Assembly (NCBI RefSeq): GCF_023716665.1
Contig: NZ_CP071859.1
Coordinates: forward strand, 2,356,001-2,420,000
Direction: 5' to 3'
DNA: 64,000 nucleotides
Source of the DNA: Vibrio sp. SCSIO 43135
Lineage (GTDB): Bacteria; Pseudomonadota; Gammaproteobacteria; Enterobacterales; Vibrionaceae
A program made the translations under genes and the position numbers. Positions 1 through 9,803 of the stretch are shown here, piece after piece; the stretch's first letter is position 1; each line of letters begins with the position of its first letter. Under the pieces are notes generated by a model, which saw nothing but the letters and a program-made list of their open reading frames with translations, was not told the origin of the DNA and did not search any database.

Positions 1-207
1 GCTACGCCACGCATAGTATTTCTTACCATCAGGACGCACTAATACCACTGGTTGCGAACGTTCAGCGCGGTAAATGACAAAGGTAATTTGTTTGATGGTG
101 GGATCCACTCGAAAACGGTTATCGAGTAGAGACATTGAGGATTCTCCGCTAGCGAAGCTTGTTACGCTGAACACTAAGCCAATTATGGCGATTAAAATCC
201 TCAACAT
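1..207 (-). CDS. Secreted protein of unknown function, N-terminal part only
   Basis: The reading frame starts at the ATG at 207 and is still open at the window edge, so only the first 69 residues are visible. A ribosome binding site (GGAG, just upstream) precedes it. Residues 1-20 form a typical signal peptide: a short basic start, a hydrophobic core LIAIIGLVF, and a small-residue end near SFAS. The rest contains FVIYRAERSQPVVLVRPDG. It begins 8 bases after the dnaQ stop on the same strand, so the two may be co-transcribed. I do not recognise the family. Export to the periplasm is inferred from the signal peptide only. Confidence 0.6.
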   Translation of the reverse strand, partial: MLRILIAIIGLVFSVTSFASGESSMSLLDNRFRVDPTIKQITFVIYRAERSQPVVLVRPDGKKYYAWRS

Positions 208-215
208 TTTTTCTC

Positions 216-956
216 CTACTGACGCCAGAGGCAACTACCGGCCTTCTCGACAATGTCCAATCTAGAATTGTGTGCTTCTACTTCATCGGCGCTTGCTAGT
301 AAAACCTTTAGCGCTTTTCGCCCTCCAGCGACACGTTTTATGCTTTCACCACCACTTTCACCCTGCGTCTCAGCATTAAATTGCAACGCCGTTTGTCCGC
401 CGGTCATGGCCAAATAAACATCAGCTAGGATTTCAGCATCGAGCAATGCCCCGTGAAGTACACGTGCAGAGGTATCAATAGTGTAATGCTTTGCTAACGA
501 GTCGAGGTTCTTCCTTGCTGGCATGTTGGGCATGCGCTTGGCCATTGCAAGGGTATCGGTCACTTCACAGTAATCTATGGTTTGACCTATGGTCTCATCC
601 AGCATGCGAAATTCGTGATCCATAAAGCCCACATCGAAGGGCGCGTTATGGGCGACTAGCTCAGCGCCTTGAATGAACTCTAAAAACTCTTTGTGAACGT
701 CTCGATAATCGGGCTTATCACGCAAGAATTCATCAGTGATACCGTGAACTTCAATCGCATCGGGTTGAATCTCGCGATCTGGCTTTATATAAACGTGAAA
801 ATGTCTTCCAGTCAGCTTACGGTTGATGATTTCTACCGCACCAATCTCAATGATTCGATGCCCTTGGTAATGTGGCCCACCTTCTCTGTTCATACCGGTG
901 GTTTCGGTATCGAGAACGATGATGCGCTTGTGCTCAGAATTGTTGCTGGTATTCAT
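216..956 (-). CDS. dnaQ: DNA polymerase III epsilon subunit, 3'-5' proofreading exonuclease
   Basis: The 246-residue length is typical of DnaQ. It proofreads in the Pol III core together with the alpha subunit, whose gene dnaE lies 9 kb away in this window. The DEDDh exonuclease motifs are visible: Exo I as LDTETTG (Asp16 and Glu18), Exo II in HNAPFDVGFMDHEF, and Exo III as the HGALLDAEILADVYLAM segment, whose His and Asp are catalytic. The C-terminal 60 residues are low in conserved motifs, as expected for the tail that binds alpha. It is divergent from rnhA with 56 bases between the starts, an arrangement conserved across gammaproteobacteria. Confidence 0.96.
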   Translation of the reverse strand: MNTSNNSEHKRIIVLDTETTGMNREGGPHYQGHRIIEIGAVEIINRKLTGRHFHVYIKPDREIQPDAIEVHGITDEFLRDKPDYRDVHKEFLEFIQGAELVAHNAPFDVGFMDHEFRMLDETIGQTIDYCEVTDTLAMAKRMPNMPARKNLDSLAKHYTIDTSARVLHGALLDAEILADVYLAMTGGQTALQFNAETQGESGGESIKRVAGGRKALKVLLASADEVEAHNSRLDIVEKAGSCLWRQ

Positions 957-1012
957 AACAAATTGTGTGTCAGACTATGCAGATAATGTGCTTAACCCAA
1001 TAGTATCAAATC

Positions 1013-1477
1013 ATGACGAAACAGGTGGAAATTTTCACTGATGGTTCTTGCTTAGGAAATCCTGGGCCTGGTGGCTATGGCATTGTACTTCGTTACAAGC
1101 AAACCGAAAAAACTCTCGCCAAAGGTTACACGTTGACCACCAATAACCGAATGGAAATGCTTGCAGCCGTTGTTGCACTCCAAACTCTTAAAGAGCCGTG
1201 TCAGGTTATTTTAACCACCGATAGTCAGTATGTGCGCCAAGGTATTACTCAGTGGATTCACAACTGGAAAAAACGTGGTTGGAAAACAGCCGATAAGAAA
1301 CCGGTGAAAAACGCTGACCTTTGGCAGGCCCTCGATAAAGAGACAGCTCGACATGATGTTGATTGGCGCTGGGTAAAAGGCCACGCAGGACACCGTGAGA
1401 ACGAGATGTGTGATGAACTTGCACGTGCTGCAGCCGAGAACCCAACAGAAGAAGATATCGGTTATCAGCCAAGCTAG
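1013..1477 (+). CDS. rnhA: Ribonuclease HI
   Basis: The protein has 154 residues; E. coli RNase HI has 155. It cleaves the RNA strand of RNA-DNA hybrids, clearing R-loops and primer remnants. The active-site carboxylates sit in their usual places: Asp10 in [13 protein letters not shown], Glu48 in NNRMEML, Asp70 in LTTDSQYV, and a late Asp in [10 protein letters not shown]. The basic handle region [16 protein letters not shown] is present. It is divergently transcribed from dnaQ and followed by an extragenic palindromic repeat rather than another plus-strand gene. Confidence 0.97.
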   Translation: MTKQVEIFTDGSCLGNPGPGGYGIVLRYKQTEKTLAKGYTLTTNNRMEMLAAVVALQTLKEPCQVILTTDSQYVRQGITQWIHNWKKRGWKTADKKPVKNADLWQALDKETARHDVDWRWVKGHAGHRENEMCDELARAAAENPTEEDIGYQPS

Positions 1478-1509
1478 TGGCGTTATCAAAGCTCACTGAA
1501 AAACAAAAT

Positions 1510-1662
1510 GGCTGCCCGAAGGGTTCGAGCTAGGCGCCCCCGTTAAAATCGTTTTATGCTTTGTTGAAGACTATTTGCTTAGAATAACTAGGCTACACAG
1601 TCTTCGCCTCGCCTAAAACGATTTTATCTCGAACAAAACTTAACCACGAAAGATCAACAGCC
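1510..1662. repeat. Palindromic extragenic repeat element, about 153 bp
   Basis: The stretch between rnhA and the methyltransferase gene is a nested inverted repeat. Matching arm pairs from outside in are GGCTG (1510-1514) with CAGCC (1658-1662); GTTCGAG (1523-1529) with CTCGAAC (1628-1634); a perfect 13-base arm TAAAATCGTTTTA (1544-1556) with its complement (1614-1626); and GAAGACT (1566-1572) with AGTCTTC (1599-1605). The apex carries TTATTCTAAG on one strand. It has no coding potential. The form resembles dispersed extragenic elements of Vibrio, but no second copy lies in this window, so dispersal is inferred. It could also end transcription from both flanking convergent genes. Confidence 0.7.
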
Positions 1663-1663
1663 C

Positions 1664-2404
1664 CTAGTCTTTAGAGACTCGATTGTTAACCCGGTAATTG
1701 ACACTCACTGGTGATAATCGACGCTTCAATCTCCAATGCGGCTTAATAGGTTTTAGTGGGTAAGTGCGCTTACGTGCCACAATAAAATACAAACTCCCCA
1801 TTGGAGACGCCCAATCCCCTAAACTGCCTTCCAACCAAGTCCACATAGTGCGGTACTTTTGCATCGGAAACAGCGCGTATGAATCACAGTGAATGACTTG
1901 GTAGTTCAACACACTAAGCCAATCCTTTATCCGGTTTGGCGTAAACATCCTTCCACTCCAAGGCAGGTTATTACGACGCCACGGCATCAAACTCGCAAGG
2001 CCAGTAAAGCTGATTGGGTTAAACCCAGTAAGAATTAAATAACCATCATCAATCATAACCCTATCGACTTCGCGGAGCATTCGGTGAGGGTCGTTACAGT
2101 AATCAAGCTGATGAGACATGATGACAGCATCAAAGCTTTTTTCTAAAAAGGGTAAATCGTAACCATCTGCAATCACATTATGCAAAGGGTTCTGGATATC
2201 TAGGTTAACTTGATGTTGAATGTTACAGTTGCAACTGGTGAGTTCACAACTCAACCCACCCAACTTGAGCATATGATACCCGAACAGCTTTGGGCACCAT
2301 TCATCAAGGCGCGTTTGGATTGACTCACTCACCCATTGGCCATTTTTCAGTTGCGACCACGAATGAGGTTTCTCAAGCTTCTTTTCACTACGTGCTGGCT
2401 TCAT
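1664..2404 (-). CDS. Class I SAM-dependent methyltransferase, substrate unknown
   Basis: The protein has 246 residues. The centre carries the Rossmann methyltransferase pattern: a hydrophobic strand followed by ADGYDLPFLEKSFDAVIMSH (motif II/III region around residues 82-101), then HRMLREVDRVMIDDGYLIL (post-motif), as in Methyltransf_11 proteins. A classical glycine-rich motif I is not clean; the corresponding position reads KLGGLSCELTSC. The start is the ATG at 2404 with AGG six bases upstream. It is divergent from gloB with about 40 bases between the starts, as in other Vibrio genomes. The substrate is unknown. Confidence 0.85.
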   Translation of the reverse strand: MKPARSEKKLEKPHSWSQLKNGQWVSESIQTRLDEWCPKLFGYHMLKLGGLSCELTSCNCNIQHQVNLDIQNPLHNVIADGYDLPFLEKSFDAVIMSHQLDYCNDPHRMLREVDRVMIDDGYLILTGFNPISFTGLASLMPWRRNNLPWSGRMFTPNRIKDWLSVLNYQVIHCDSYALFPMQKYRTMWTWLEGSLGDWASPMGSLYFIVARKRTYPLKPIKPHWRLKRRLSPVSVNYRVNNRVSKD

Positions 2405-2443
2405 TAATAACCTGCTTAACTTAAGGTGACCGGAGACTCAACA

Positions 2444-3202
2444 ATGTTAACTATCAAAAGCATACCTGCATTTAACGACAATTACATCTGGCTGATCCAA
2501 AATAGCGATCAACGCTGTGCTGTCGTCGACCCGGGCGATGCTAAGCCAGTTTTGCAGTACATAGAGCAACACGGCCTCACCCTCGACGCGATATTGATTA
2601 CCCACCACCACAACGACCATATTGGCGGTGTGCCAGACTTGGTCCACAAGTTCCCAGATATTGATGTCGTAGGCCCAGCTCATGAACCTATTCCAACTCT
2701 GACTCACCCGGTTGAAACAGGGGATCAAATTAAACTTTTTGATGAAATTTTCTTCGTACTTGGGCTTGAAGGACACACCCGAGGCCATATTGGATATGTG
2801 GGAGATGGCAAACTATTTTGCGGCGATGTGCTATTCTCTGCAGGGTGTGGCCGTGTTTTTGAAGGCACCATGGAGCAAATGTTCACCTCTTTGAGCAAGC
2901 TTGCAGCACTTCCAGAAGAAACCCTCGTCTACTGCGCCCATGAATACACTGCGAGTAACGTCGCCTTTGCCATGGCTGTAGAGCCAGACAATGACCTGCT
3001 ACATAAGTATCGTGAAGAGGTCAATCGTAAGCGAGCTCAAAACACCCCAACCTTACCCACAACCATTCGCCAAGAAAGATGGATTAATCCATTTTTGCGA
3101 TACGACGAGCCAAGTGTGATTAAATCGGTCGCAAATCGAACAGCAAAAACAGATCCTTTATCAATCTTTACTGCATTACGTGAGTGGAAGAACGAATTTT
3201 AA
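2444..3202 (+). CDS. gloB: Hydroxyacylglutathione hydrolase (glyoxalase II)
   Basis: The protein has 252 residues from the ATG at 2444, which gives the family's usual N-terminus ([16 protein letters not shown]); E. coli GloB has 251. An upstream in-frame ATG at 2426 lacks a ribosome site and would add six odd residues, whereas GGAG precedes 2444. It hydrolyses S-lactoylglutathione to lactate in methylglyoxal detoxification. It has the metallo-beta-lactamase fold with the metal motif [10 protein letters not shown] near residue 53, the second-shell [19 protein letters not shown] and the C-terminal AHEYT. Confidence 0.96.
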   Translation: MLTIKSIPAFNDNYIWLIQNSDQRCAVVDPGDAKPVLQYIEQHGLTLDAILITHHHNDHIGGVPDLVHKFPDIDVVGPAHEPIPTLTHPVETGDQIKLFDEIFFVLGLEGHTRGHIGYVGDGKLFCGDVLFSAGCGRVFEGTMEQMFTSLSKLAALPEETLVYCAHEYTASNVAFAMAVEPDNDLLHKYREEVNRKRAQNTPTLPTTIRQERWINPFLRYDEPSVIKSVANRTAKTDPLSIFTALREWKNEF

Positions 3203-3212
3203 CGTTTTGCTG

Positions 3213-3237
3213 CTTGTCACTCCCCTAGAGTGACAAG
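3213..3237. other. Hairpin between gloB and mltD
   Basis: A perfect 10-base inverted repeat, CTTGTCACTC (3213-3222) with GAGTGACAAG (3228-3237), has a 5-base loop. An outer GCTGC/GCAGC pairing may extend it. No T-run follows on either strand, so it may act as an RNA stability or partial termination element rather than a standard terminator. It lies 35 bases before mltD. Confidence 0.5.
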
Positions 3238-3272
3238 TATTATCAGCAGCCGTTCAAAAAAAGGGCTGTAAA

Positions 3273-4838
3273 ATGCGATTACGTTACAGCTGGGTACTTG
3301 CACCATTGATTTTATCAGGGTGTCAACTTACCCAGTCTTCGGATCAATCTAAAGATTCATCTCCAACCAATCTTCCAAAAGAAGAAGTTGCCGTTTCTCC
3401 AACGCCGAAACCAGAGCAACCAAAAACCGATCCGATTCCCGTCGTGACGCCACAAACCCAGCAAGATGTTTGGCAACGCATTGCTATGCAGCTGGAAATG
3501 GAAATTCCTGATCATAAAACGGTTGATTACTACCGAACTTGGTACCTAAAACACCCTAACCACCTTCGTACAGTATCGAAACGTGCTGAACCGTTTTTGT
3601 ACCTCATCGTCGACAAAATTGAACAGCGTAATATGCCACTTGAACTTGCGCTATTACCTGTCGTAGAAAGCTCTTTTGACGCGTTTGCCTATTCGCACGG
3701 AAGTGCGGCTGGCTTATGGCAGTTTGTTCCTGGCACCGGAAAAATGTACGGTCTTGAGCAAGACTTCTGGTATGACGGTCGACGTGATGTCGCAGCAGCA
3801 ACAGACGCTGCGCTCGATTACCTTACTTACCTAAACAACCGTTTTGATGGCAACTGGAACCATGCTATTGCCGCTTACAATAGCGGTGGTGGCCGTGTTT
3901 CAAGTGCTATCCGTAAAAACAAAAAACTCGGTAAGCCGATTGATTTCTTCTCTCTCGATCTACCGAAGGAAACCAGCGGTTACGTACCAAAGTTACTTGC
4001 TTTGGCAGACATCGTAGCGAACCAAGAGAAATATGGCTTAACCATTCCAGCCATTGCCAACCAACCCGTTGTTGACTTAGTTGATCCAAAAGAGCAACTA
4101 GACCTTGCTATTGCAGCCAATTATGCAGGCATCTCAGTTAAAGAGCTTCAGAGCTTAAACCCAGCGTATAACCAATGGGCTACGTCACCAGATGGCGTAC
4201 AACAGTTGTTGCTTCCAGTTGACTCCATCGAAGGCTTCAAGGCCGAAGTCGAGAAGAACCGTGGCAAAGGCATGAAGCTTGTTCGCTATAAAGTGAAATC
4301 GGGAGATAGCCTGAGTGTATTGGCGAGCAAGTACAACACTACCACCAGCGTGATCCAAAAAGCGAATGGTTTGTCAGGTAACACGATTCGTGTTGGTCAG
4401 CACTTAATGATTCCAACATCGACCAAAGACGAGACGACTTACGCACTCAGCGCCGCTAACCGCCTGCAGAAAACTCAGTCTCAATCACGTGGCCGATACA
4501 AACTCACTCACACAGTGGCTAAAGGCGATAGCCTCTGGACTATAGCTAAAGCCAATAAAGTCTCTCATCAGTCTTTGGCTAAATGGAACGGTATGGGGCC
4601 TCGTGACACCCTACGTGTTGGCCAGAAACTGGTGATCTGGAAGGACAGTAGTGATGGCGCGATCATTCGCACGGTATTCTATCGCGTACGTTCTGGCGAC
4701 ACGATCAGTGGTATCGCCAGCAAGTTCAAAGTAAAAAGCAATGACATCGTGAAGTGGAACGACTTGAACAAGTCGAAGTATCTGCAACCGGGCCAGAAGT
4801 TAAAACTGTACGTCGATGTGACTAAGGTGAGCGTATGA
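3273..4838 (+). CDS. mltD: Membrane-bound lytic murein transglycosylase D
   Basis: This 521-residue lipoprotein cleaves peptidoglycan glycan strands, leaving 1,6-anhydro ends. The lipobox LSGC places the lipidated Cys at 17. The SLT domain spans roughly 105-230 with catalytic Glu132 in LPVVESSFD, followed by SAAGLWQF and AAYNSGGGRV. The C-terminus has three LysM repeats (about residues 342-385, 414-458 and 473-517), each with a SGDSL/KGDSL/SGDTI start and a GQ-L end. That is one more than the two usually found in E. coli MltD. AAGGG lies well placed before the ATG. Its last codons overlap the next gene by 4 bases (ATGA). Confidence 0.96.
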   Translation: MRLRYSWVLAPLILSGCQLTQSSDQSKDSSPTNLPKEEVAVSPTPKPEQPKTDPIPVVTPQTQQDVWQRIAMQLEMEIPDHKTVDYYRTWYLKHPNHLRTVSKRAEPFLYLIVDKIEQRNMPLELALLPVVESSFDAFAYSHGSAAGLWQFVPGTGKMYGLEQDFWYDGRRDVAAATDAALDYLTYLNNRFDGNWNHAIAAYNSGGGRVSSAIRKNKKLGKPIDFFSLDLPKETSGYVPKLLALADIVANQEKYGLTIPAIANQPVVDLVDPKEQLDLAIAANYAGISVKELQSLNPAYNQWATSPDGVQQLLLPVDSIEGFKAEVEKNRGKGMKLVRYKVKSGDSLSVLASKYNTTTSVIQKANGLSGNTIRVGQHLMIPTSTKDETTYALSAANRLQKTQSQSRGRYKLTHTVAKGDSLWTIAKANKVSHQSLAKWNGMGPRDTLRVGQKLVIWKDSSDGAIIRTVFYRVRSGDTISGIASKFKVKSNDIVKWNDLNKSKYLQPGQKLKLYVDVTKVSV

Positions 4839-5512
4839 ACCCGTCTAGCAACCCTTTGATAATGTTGGTCGATATTTTTCGTTCTCCTTCAGCATGTTAC
4901 CTTGCGTTGTATCAAAGAGGGACTTGGGGATGGCAGCCTTATATCTTCCTTATCCTTAGTCCATTTCTATTTTGGGGTGCATACTTCGATATCGTCGATT
5001 TCGACTGGTTGTCAACCGCTCTTAAGCCACAACTTAACCCTGAGCAGTTTGCACTACTTGACGCCAACACATTAATGGCAAGCGAAGTAATTAGCGACAT
5101 TGTTGGCCGAACCATTACCATTTTTATGTTGGCTTTCTGGTTCAACTTAGCCACTAAAGCAAGTCAACATCAACATGGCTTTTGGCGCTGGTTTGCTGCT
5201 GGTGCTGTCATCACCTTCCCAGCGGTACTTGGTGATCTCGCCAGTTACGCCAGCTTGCTTCTCAAGCATGGTCAGGTCATGAGCTATGCGGCTGACCTCA
5301 ACAGTCTAAACGGCTTACTTAAGCTGCCATTGACTAATCCATGGTCTCAATTCGCGAGTTCATTCCCGCTATTATTACCTTGGTACATTGTATTAGGTTA
5401 CGCTGCGGTTGGTACTTGGACCGAGTTTGACCGAGGCCAAGCACTGGTTATCTCTGCGCTGCCTTGGGTTGGTTACTACCTAATCTGGGCCATCTATATA
5501 TTAGTTAGCTAA
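4835..5512 (+). CDS. YIP1-like multispanning membrane protein
   Basis: The protein has 225 residues with about five hydrophobic helices: around 32-50, 85-105, 118-140, 165-190 and 200-222. The early part, PLIMLVDIFRSPSACYLALYQRG, resembles the start of bacterial YIP1-family proteins, which often begin with a short cytosolic lead before the membrane helices. The start overlaps the mltD stop (ATGA), so translation is probably coupled. The context suggests an envelope role, but no function is known. Confidence 0.75.
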   Translation: MNPSSNPLIMLVDIFRSPSACYLALYQRGTWGWQPYIFLILSPFLFWGAYFDIVDFDWLSTALKPQLNPEQFALLDANTLMASEVISDIVGRTITIFMLAFWFNLATKASQHQHGFWRWFAAGAVITFPAVLGDLASYASLLLKHGQVMSYAADLNSLNGLLKLPLTNPWSQFASSFPLLLPWYIVLGYAAVGTWTEFDRGQALVISALPWVGYYLIWAIYILVS

Positions 5513-5526
5513 GGAATAGACACCAG

Positions 5527-6393
5527 TTAAGGTGAGTTGCTCATTAAAGCAAATTCCACCAACAACGGGTTATGATCAGAAGCGTCCGATTCGGGCGCTT
5601 TTGCGTTTTGGAGAGTAAGCCCACGGTAAAACACATGATCCAATGGCAAACCATTGATAAATTCTTTGCGATGATCCGGACTAAATCGCACTTCCTGCAA
5701 GTCAAGAGCCTCAAGGTGGCTTTTCATCACCGCTAACCTTTCTTCGCTCCAGCTATTGAAATCACCCGCGAACACAATTGGCCCGGTATGGGTAGTAAGT
5801 TCAGCAACTAAGCTATCGAGTTGACGTTGGTACTCCTCAGTACCATAAGTAAAGTTCACTGAATGGATATTAACAACCGCTAGCGATTGCCCGTTTGAAA
5901 GTGGGTAGACAGCATACAAACCGGATTTGGGTAACCTTAACCAAGGCTCCAGCTCTGTATAAGCACACGCTAATGACGGAGCGTGTTTCGATAGGTTTAA
6001 CACCCCGGCAGAGACGTCAAAAGCTTTGAAAGCATCAACTTGACTGCCGAACCACTGACGTTCGGAAACCCAAACCTTGAGTTCATTCGTCATACTCGCT
6101 TCTTGCAGCAGGACTAATTGCTGGCCTCTCGAATATTGATTAAGTGCTTGCTGCCAATTCTCTCTATTTTGTTTGTATATGTTCCAAACGAGTATCGAGA
6201 GTTGGCCTTTATCATCAACCGGGACAGTGCTCTCTGAGTGAAAACAGCGAAGTTCAGGTTGCGCATTATCTTGCGTCACTACAGATAACTGAGGTGATAT
6301 AGGTAATTTGAAAATGCTTTGGTAAGCAGCGATACCACCAAATCCCACCGCTAAGACAACAGCGGCTGCTATCGAAAATTTCTTAATGCTCAT
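5527..6393 (-). CDS. Endonuclease/exonuclease/phosphatase family protein, membrane-anchored or secreted
   Basis: The 288-residue protein has an N-terminal hydrophobic segment (about 7-25) that acts as a signal or anchor. The DNase I-like fold signatures are all visible: LVWNIYKQNRENW (first metal-binding Asn), LLQEAS (catalytic Glu), VVNIHSVNF, FAGDFNSWSEER (Asp/Asn pair) and the closing SDHNPLLVEF (Asp-His). The family cuts phosphodiesters or phosphate esters. With export predicted, an extracytoplasmic nuclease or phosphodiesterase is possible, but the substrate cannot be read from sequence. It is convergent with the YIP1-like gene, with 14 bases between the stops. Confidence 0.85.
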   Translation of the reverse strand: MSIKKFSIAAAVVLAVGFGGIAAYQSIFKLPISPQLSVVTQDNAQPELRCFHSESTVPVDDKGQLSILVWNIYKQNRENWQQALNQYSRGQQLVLLQEASMTNELKVWVSERQWFGSQVDAFKAFDVSAGVLNLSKHAPSLACAYTELEPWLRLPKSGLYAVYPLSNGQSLAVVNIHSVNFTYGTEEYQRQLDSLVAELTTHTGPIVFAGDFNSWSEERLAVMKSHLEALDLQEVRFSPDHRKEFINGLPLDHVFYRGLTLQNAKAPESDASDHNPLLVEFALMSNSP

Positions 6394-6410
6394 CGTATGC
6401 TTAATAATAG

Positions 6411-6435
6411 AAAAAGGAGCCGTAAGGCTCCTTTT

Positions 6436-6437
<2 letters not shown>
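6411..6437 (-). terminator. Terminator after glnB
   Basis: AAAAAGGAGCC, a GTAA loop, then GGCTCCTTTTTT. The stem of six or more GC-rich pairs is flanked by A and T runs, so it can work on either strand. It overlaps the last bases of glnB and precedes the nuclease gene. Confidence 0.8.
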
Positions 6438-6783
<346 letters not shown>

Positions 6784-6851
6784 TTAAACTTTCATCAACT
6801 TAGCTTATTATCTTCTAGCTGATTTAAACAATCAATTGTCTTATACCCAAT

Positions 6852-6881
6852 TAAAAAGCCCAAGCTTAGTAACTTGGGCTT
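6852..6881 (-). terminator. Terminator after the cytochrome c gene
   Basis: AAGCCCAAG (6856-6864) pairs with CTTGGGCTT (6873-6881). On the minus strand it is followed by a T-run. Confidence 0.75.
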
Positions 6882-6985
6882 GTTGCAGCTTAATCTGCAA
6901 GTCTAATTCGATTTAATTCAAATCTACCGAACTATCTGACTGAGGCTGTTCGACATTTTGGACTTGCCACTACTGAGAGCTCGCC

Positions 6986-7300
6986 TTACTTAAGACTAGC
7001 GTAGTATGCTGCTAAGTTTGCGATATCCTGATCACTTAACATTGCAGCTTGAGGTTGCATAACAGCAGCATTACCACCATTACGTTCTTTGTTTTTGTAC
7101 GCGTTCAGTGAAGAGATCAAGTACTGCTCGTTTTGACCTTTCAGATTTGGATACCCCGGAATCAAAGCGATACCGTCAGCGCCGTGACATGCGGCACATA
7201 CTGCAGCTTTCGCTTGGCCCGCAGCAGCGTCACCAGCAGCTAAAACGTTGCCACTTAAAAGACCCATTCCAATCACTATTCCAATTGCGACTTTCTTCAT
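6986..7300 (-). CDS. Small periplasmic class I cytochrome c
   Basis: The protein has 104 residues from the ATG at 7300, preceded by AGGA. A signal peptide covers about 1-20 ([19 protein letters not shown]). The mature protein has a single haem site CAACH at about 34-38 and a distal Met in the MQPQAAML region. This fits a c5/c553-type electron carrier in the periplasm. A longer reading frame runs upstream into tilS, but it lacks a signal peptide at its start. The partner oxidoreductase is not evident from the neighbours. Confidence 0.9.
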   Translation of the reverse strand: MKKVAIGIVIGMGLLSGNVLAAGDAAAGQAKAAVCAACHGADGIALIPGYPNLKGQNEQYLISSLNAYKNKERNGGNAAVMQPQAAMLSDQDIANLAAYYASLK

Positions 7301-7352
7301 TGCTTTTCCTTTTTGCTTGTTTTTATTTTCAGCGATTTTAAATAAAAACCAC

Positions 7353-8663
7353 TTACTTGTCCCAGATGAGTTCACAGTCTTGGCCATAAAACGCTTTGTC
7401 GACAAATAACCCAGCGACCGCGGCAACCTTGTCATCCACCAGTATTATTGGGGTTCTACGTCTGAGCCAGCTCGGAAGACCATATTCTTGAAACAATTTC
7501 TTAAGCTTTCTACTGTGCCCACGTTCGCAAGGGTGTGCACTCAGCCCTTCAGGGTTGAACATCACTTTGATTTCTCGGCCAACCAACGCTTTGGCACTGA
7601 GCTGCCCTTGTTTTTTCGTTTCAAGTATCGATAGTTGTCCGAGCCCGTCAGGAAGGTTCAGAGGTTGTTCCAGTGAGATAGACGCTTGCCACAAAGATAC
7701 ATCGCTGAAATCTGGTACCAAATAGAGCCTCTGTTGAAAGCGGCGAACCTGAACATTGGTCAAATTCAGGATGGGGTTTGCATCTCCTTTTGCTAGAGCG
7801 ACATCTTGCCAAAGTTGATGAATGTGTTGCTTGCTCGGCATGAGCTGATGATTGTGTTCAAACCACATACGAAGCAATCTGTTACGCGCTAATACGCTAT
7901 GTGAGTGCAGCGCTGCTATGTCGATGCTACTGTCCGCTCGCAAAGCCATTGAGAAAGGCTGAAAAAGCAGTTCATTCAGTAACTGTTCTTGCTCGGCACA
8001 TAAGCTGGCACTACGGGCTACAGATTGGGTAAACGATGGCCATCTCGCTGCCATAACAGGCACTACCTTATGGCGAATGAAGTTGCGGTCAAACCGAGTA
8101 TCAAGATTACTCTCATCCTCAACCCAACTTAGCTGATTCAACGTAGCGTATTGCTCGATCTCATTGCGGGAGCGTGACAACAACGGCCTAACTAAGCGAC
8201 CATGGTTCCATGCTGTGTCACTCGACATTGATGCCAAGCCTTTAGGGCCACTTCCTCGCTTCAACGCCAGTAAAAAGGTTTCTGCTTGGTCATCAAGATG
8301 TTGCCCTGTCAGCAACAGATCGTTAGCGCCAATGTAGTTATTTAGCACCTGATAACGCGCATTCCTTGCATGACTCTCGATGTTACCTTGCTGCTTATCC
8401 AACTCAACATGTTCAACAATCAAGTTGATATTCTCGTCATCACACCACTTCTGACATTTCTCAGCCCACTGGCCCGCATTGTCGCTTAAACCATGATGGA
8501 CATGGATAGCGAGACATTCCACCTCATGCTCTCGCTTATACCGTCCAAGCATGTGTAGTAAGACACGAGAATCCATTCCACCACTCAAAGCCAAAACGAC
8601 TTTCTCAATGGAAGAGCTATACTGGTTCAGTTGATTGGCGAAGTGAGGGTAGAAGTCATCCAT
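7353..8663 (-). CDS. tilS: tRNA(Ile)-lysidine synthase
   Basis: The 436-residue enzyme converts C34 of the CAU-anticodon tRNA-Ile to lysidine, so that it reads AUA codons. The PP-loop SGGMDS (residues 27-32) near the N-terminus binds [18 protein letters not shown] and the downstream [10 protein letters not shown] segments are typical. The C-terminal domain (about 350-436, with [18 protein letters not shown]) is the TilS substrate-binding tail. It lies downstream of accA, as in Vibrio and E. coli, but a terminator separates the two. Confidence 0.95.
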   Translation of the reverse strand: MDDFYPHFANQLNQYSSSIEKVVLALSGGMDSRVLLHMLGRYKREHEVECLAIHVHHGLSDNAGQWAEKCQKWCDDENINLIVEHVELDKQQGNIESHARNARYQVLNNYIGANDLLLTGQHLDDQAETFLLALKRGSGPKGLASMSSDTAWNHGRLVRPLLSRSRNEIEQYATLNQLSWVEDESNLDTRFDRNFIRHKVVPVMAARWPSFTQSVARSASLCAEQEQLLNELLFQPFSMALRADSSIDIAALHSHSVLARNRLLRMWFEHNHQLMPSKQHIHQLWQDVALAKGDANPILNLTNVQVRRFQQRLYLVPDFSDVSLWQASISLEQPLNLPDGLGQLSILETKKQGQLSAKALVGREIKVMFNPEGLSAHPCERGHSRKLKKLFQEYGLPSWLRRRTPIILVDDKVAAVAGLFVDKAFYGQDCELIWDK

Positions 8664-8756
8664 ATAAAAGCTAGTTCCTGTGGTGATAACCGCATTCTAG
8701 GCATTAGTATATCTGCGACAGCTGCGATTTACACTTACGCCATAAACAGCAGACAC

Positions 8757-8783
8757 AAAAAAGGCCGGGATATCCCGACCTTT
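8757..8783 (-). terminator. Terminator after accA
   Basis: AAAGGTCGGGATATCCCGGCCTTTTTT on the minus strand: a near-perfect palindromic stem followed by a T-run, located 18 bases after the accA stop. Confidence 0.8.
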
Positions 8784-8800
8784 AAATGGTTCGCTTTCGG

Positions 8801-9760
8801 TTAACAGTAACCGTAGCTCATTAGGCGCTGGTAGCGACGCTCTAGTAGAGAGTCATTGTCAAACTGTTCAAGTTCATTTAGCTGCTTAAGCAGAGTCGCT
8901 TTCATGTTCGCCGCCATTTGCTGGTGATCTCGATGTGCACCACCTAATGGCTCTTCGATGATTTCATCGATCAGCTCTAGCTCTTTCAGGCGTGGAGCGA
9001 TAAGGCCCATAGCTTCTGCTGCTTGAGGCGCTTTATCTGAGTCACGCCATAGGATTGAAGCACAACCTTCTGGTGAGATTACAGAGTACGTAGAATATTG
9101 CAGCATGTTCACGTAATCACCAACACCAATTGCTAGTGCACCACCAGAACCACCCTCACCAATCACGTTACAAATAACAGGAACTTTAAGGCCAGCCATT
9201 ACTTTTAGGTTTTTCGCGATCGCTTCCGATTGGCCACGCTCTTCTGCGCCAACACCAGGGTATGCACCTGCAGTATCAATAAACGTAATGATAGGCATGT
9301 TAAAACGCTCTGCCATTTCCATCAAACGAAGCGCTTTGCGGTAACCCTCTGGCTTAGGCATACCGAAGTTGCGTTTAACTTTTTCTTTAGTCTCTCGACC
9401 TTTTTGGTGGCCAATGACCATAACTGGGCGACCATCTAAGCGAGCCATACCACCAACAATCGCTTTATCGTCAGCAAATGCGCGGTCGCCAGCCAGTTCA
9501 TCGAACTCTGTAAATACATGCTCTAGGTAATCCAGAGTGTATGGACGAAGTGGATGACGAGCTAGTTGAGCTGTTTCCCACGCACCTAAATCGCTAAAGA
9601 TTTTCTTTTTAAGCTCTAAGCTTTTCTTTTCAAGTTGTTCAATTTCTTTGTCTAGATCAACTGCTGCATCACCACCGTGACGAGAAACGTCACGTAGTGC
9701 TTCAATCTTCGCTTCAAGTTCAGCAATTGGCTTTTCAAATTCTAGAAAGTTTAGGCTCAT
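8801..9760 (-). CDS. accA: Acetyl-CoA carboxylase carboxyltransferase alpha subunit
   Basis: The 319-residue length equals that of E. coli AccA. It pairs with AccD to move carboxyl from carboxybiotin to acetyl-CoA, the first committed step of fatty acid synthesis. The start [19 protein letters not shown] and the crotonase-fold glycine-rich stretch [15 protein letters not shown] are diagnostic, with the [17 protein letters not shown] loop before it. It follows dnaE on the same strand with 43 bases between, so co-transcription is likely. The order dnaE-accA-tilS is conserved. Confidence 0.97.
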   Translation of the reverse strand: MSLNFLEFEKPIAELEAKIEALRDVSRHGGDAAVDLDKEIEQLEKKSLELKKKIFSDLGAWETAQLARHPLRPYTLDYLEHVFTEFDELAGDRAFADDKAIVGGMARLDGRPVMVIGHQKGRETKEKVKRNFGMPKPEGYRKALRLMEMAERFNMPIITFIDTAGAYPGVGAEERGQSEAIAKNLKVMAGLKVPVICNVIGEGGSGGALAIGVGDYVNMLQYSTYSVISPEGCASILWRDSDKAPQAAEAMGLIAPRLKELELIDEIIEEPLGGAHRDHQQMAANMKATLLKQLNELEQFDNDSLLERRYQRLMSYGYC

Positions 9761-9803
9761 TTATTGATCCTTTTAGTGTTCAGCTGTGTTAGCAGCTCAA
9801 CGT

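Noticed and set aside
693..986. Plus-strand ORF antisense to dnaQ
   Set aside because: It is a shadow of the conserved dnaQ frame, with no ribosome site and no recognisable protein.
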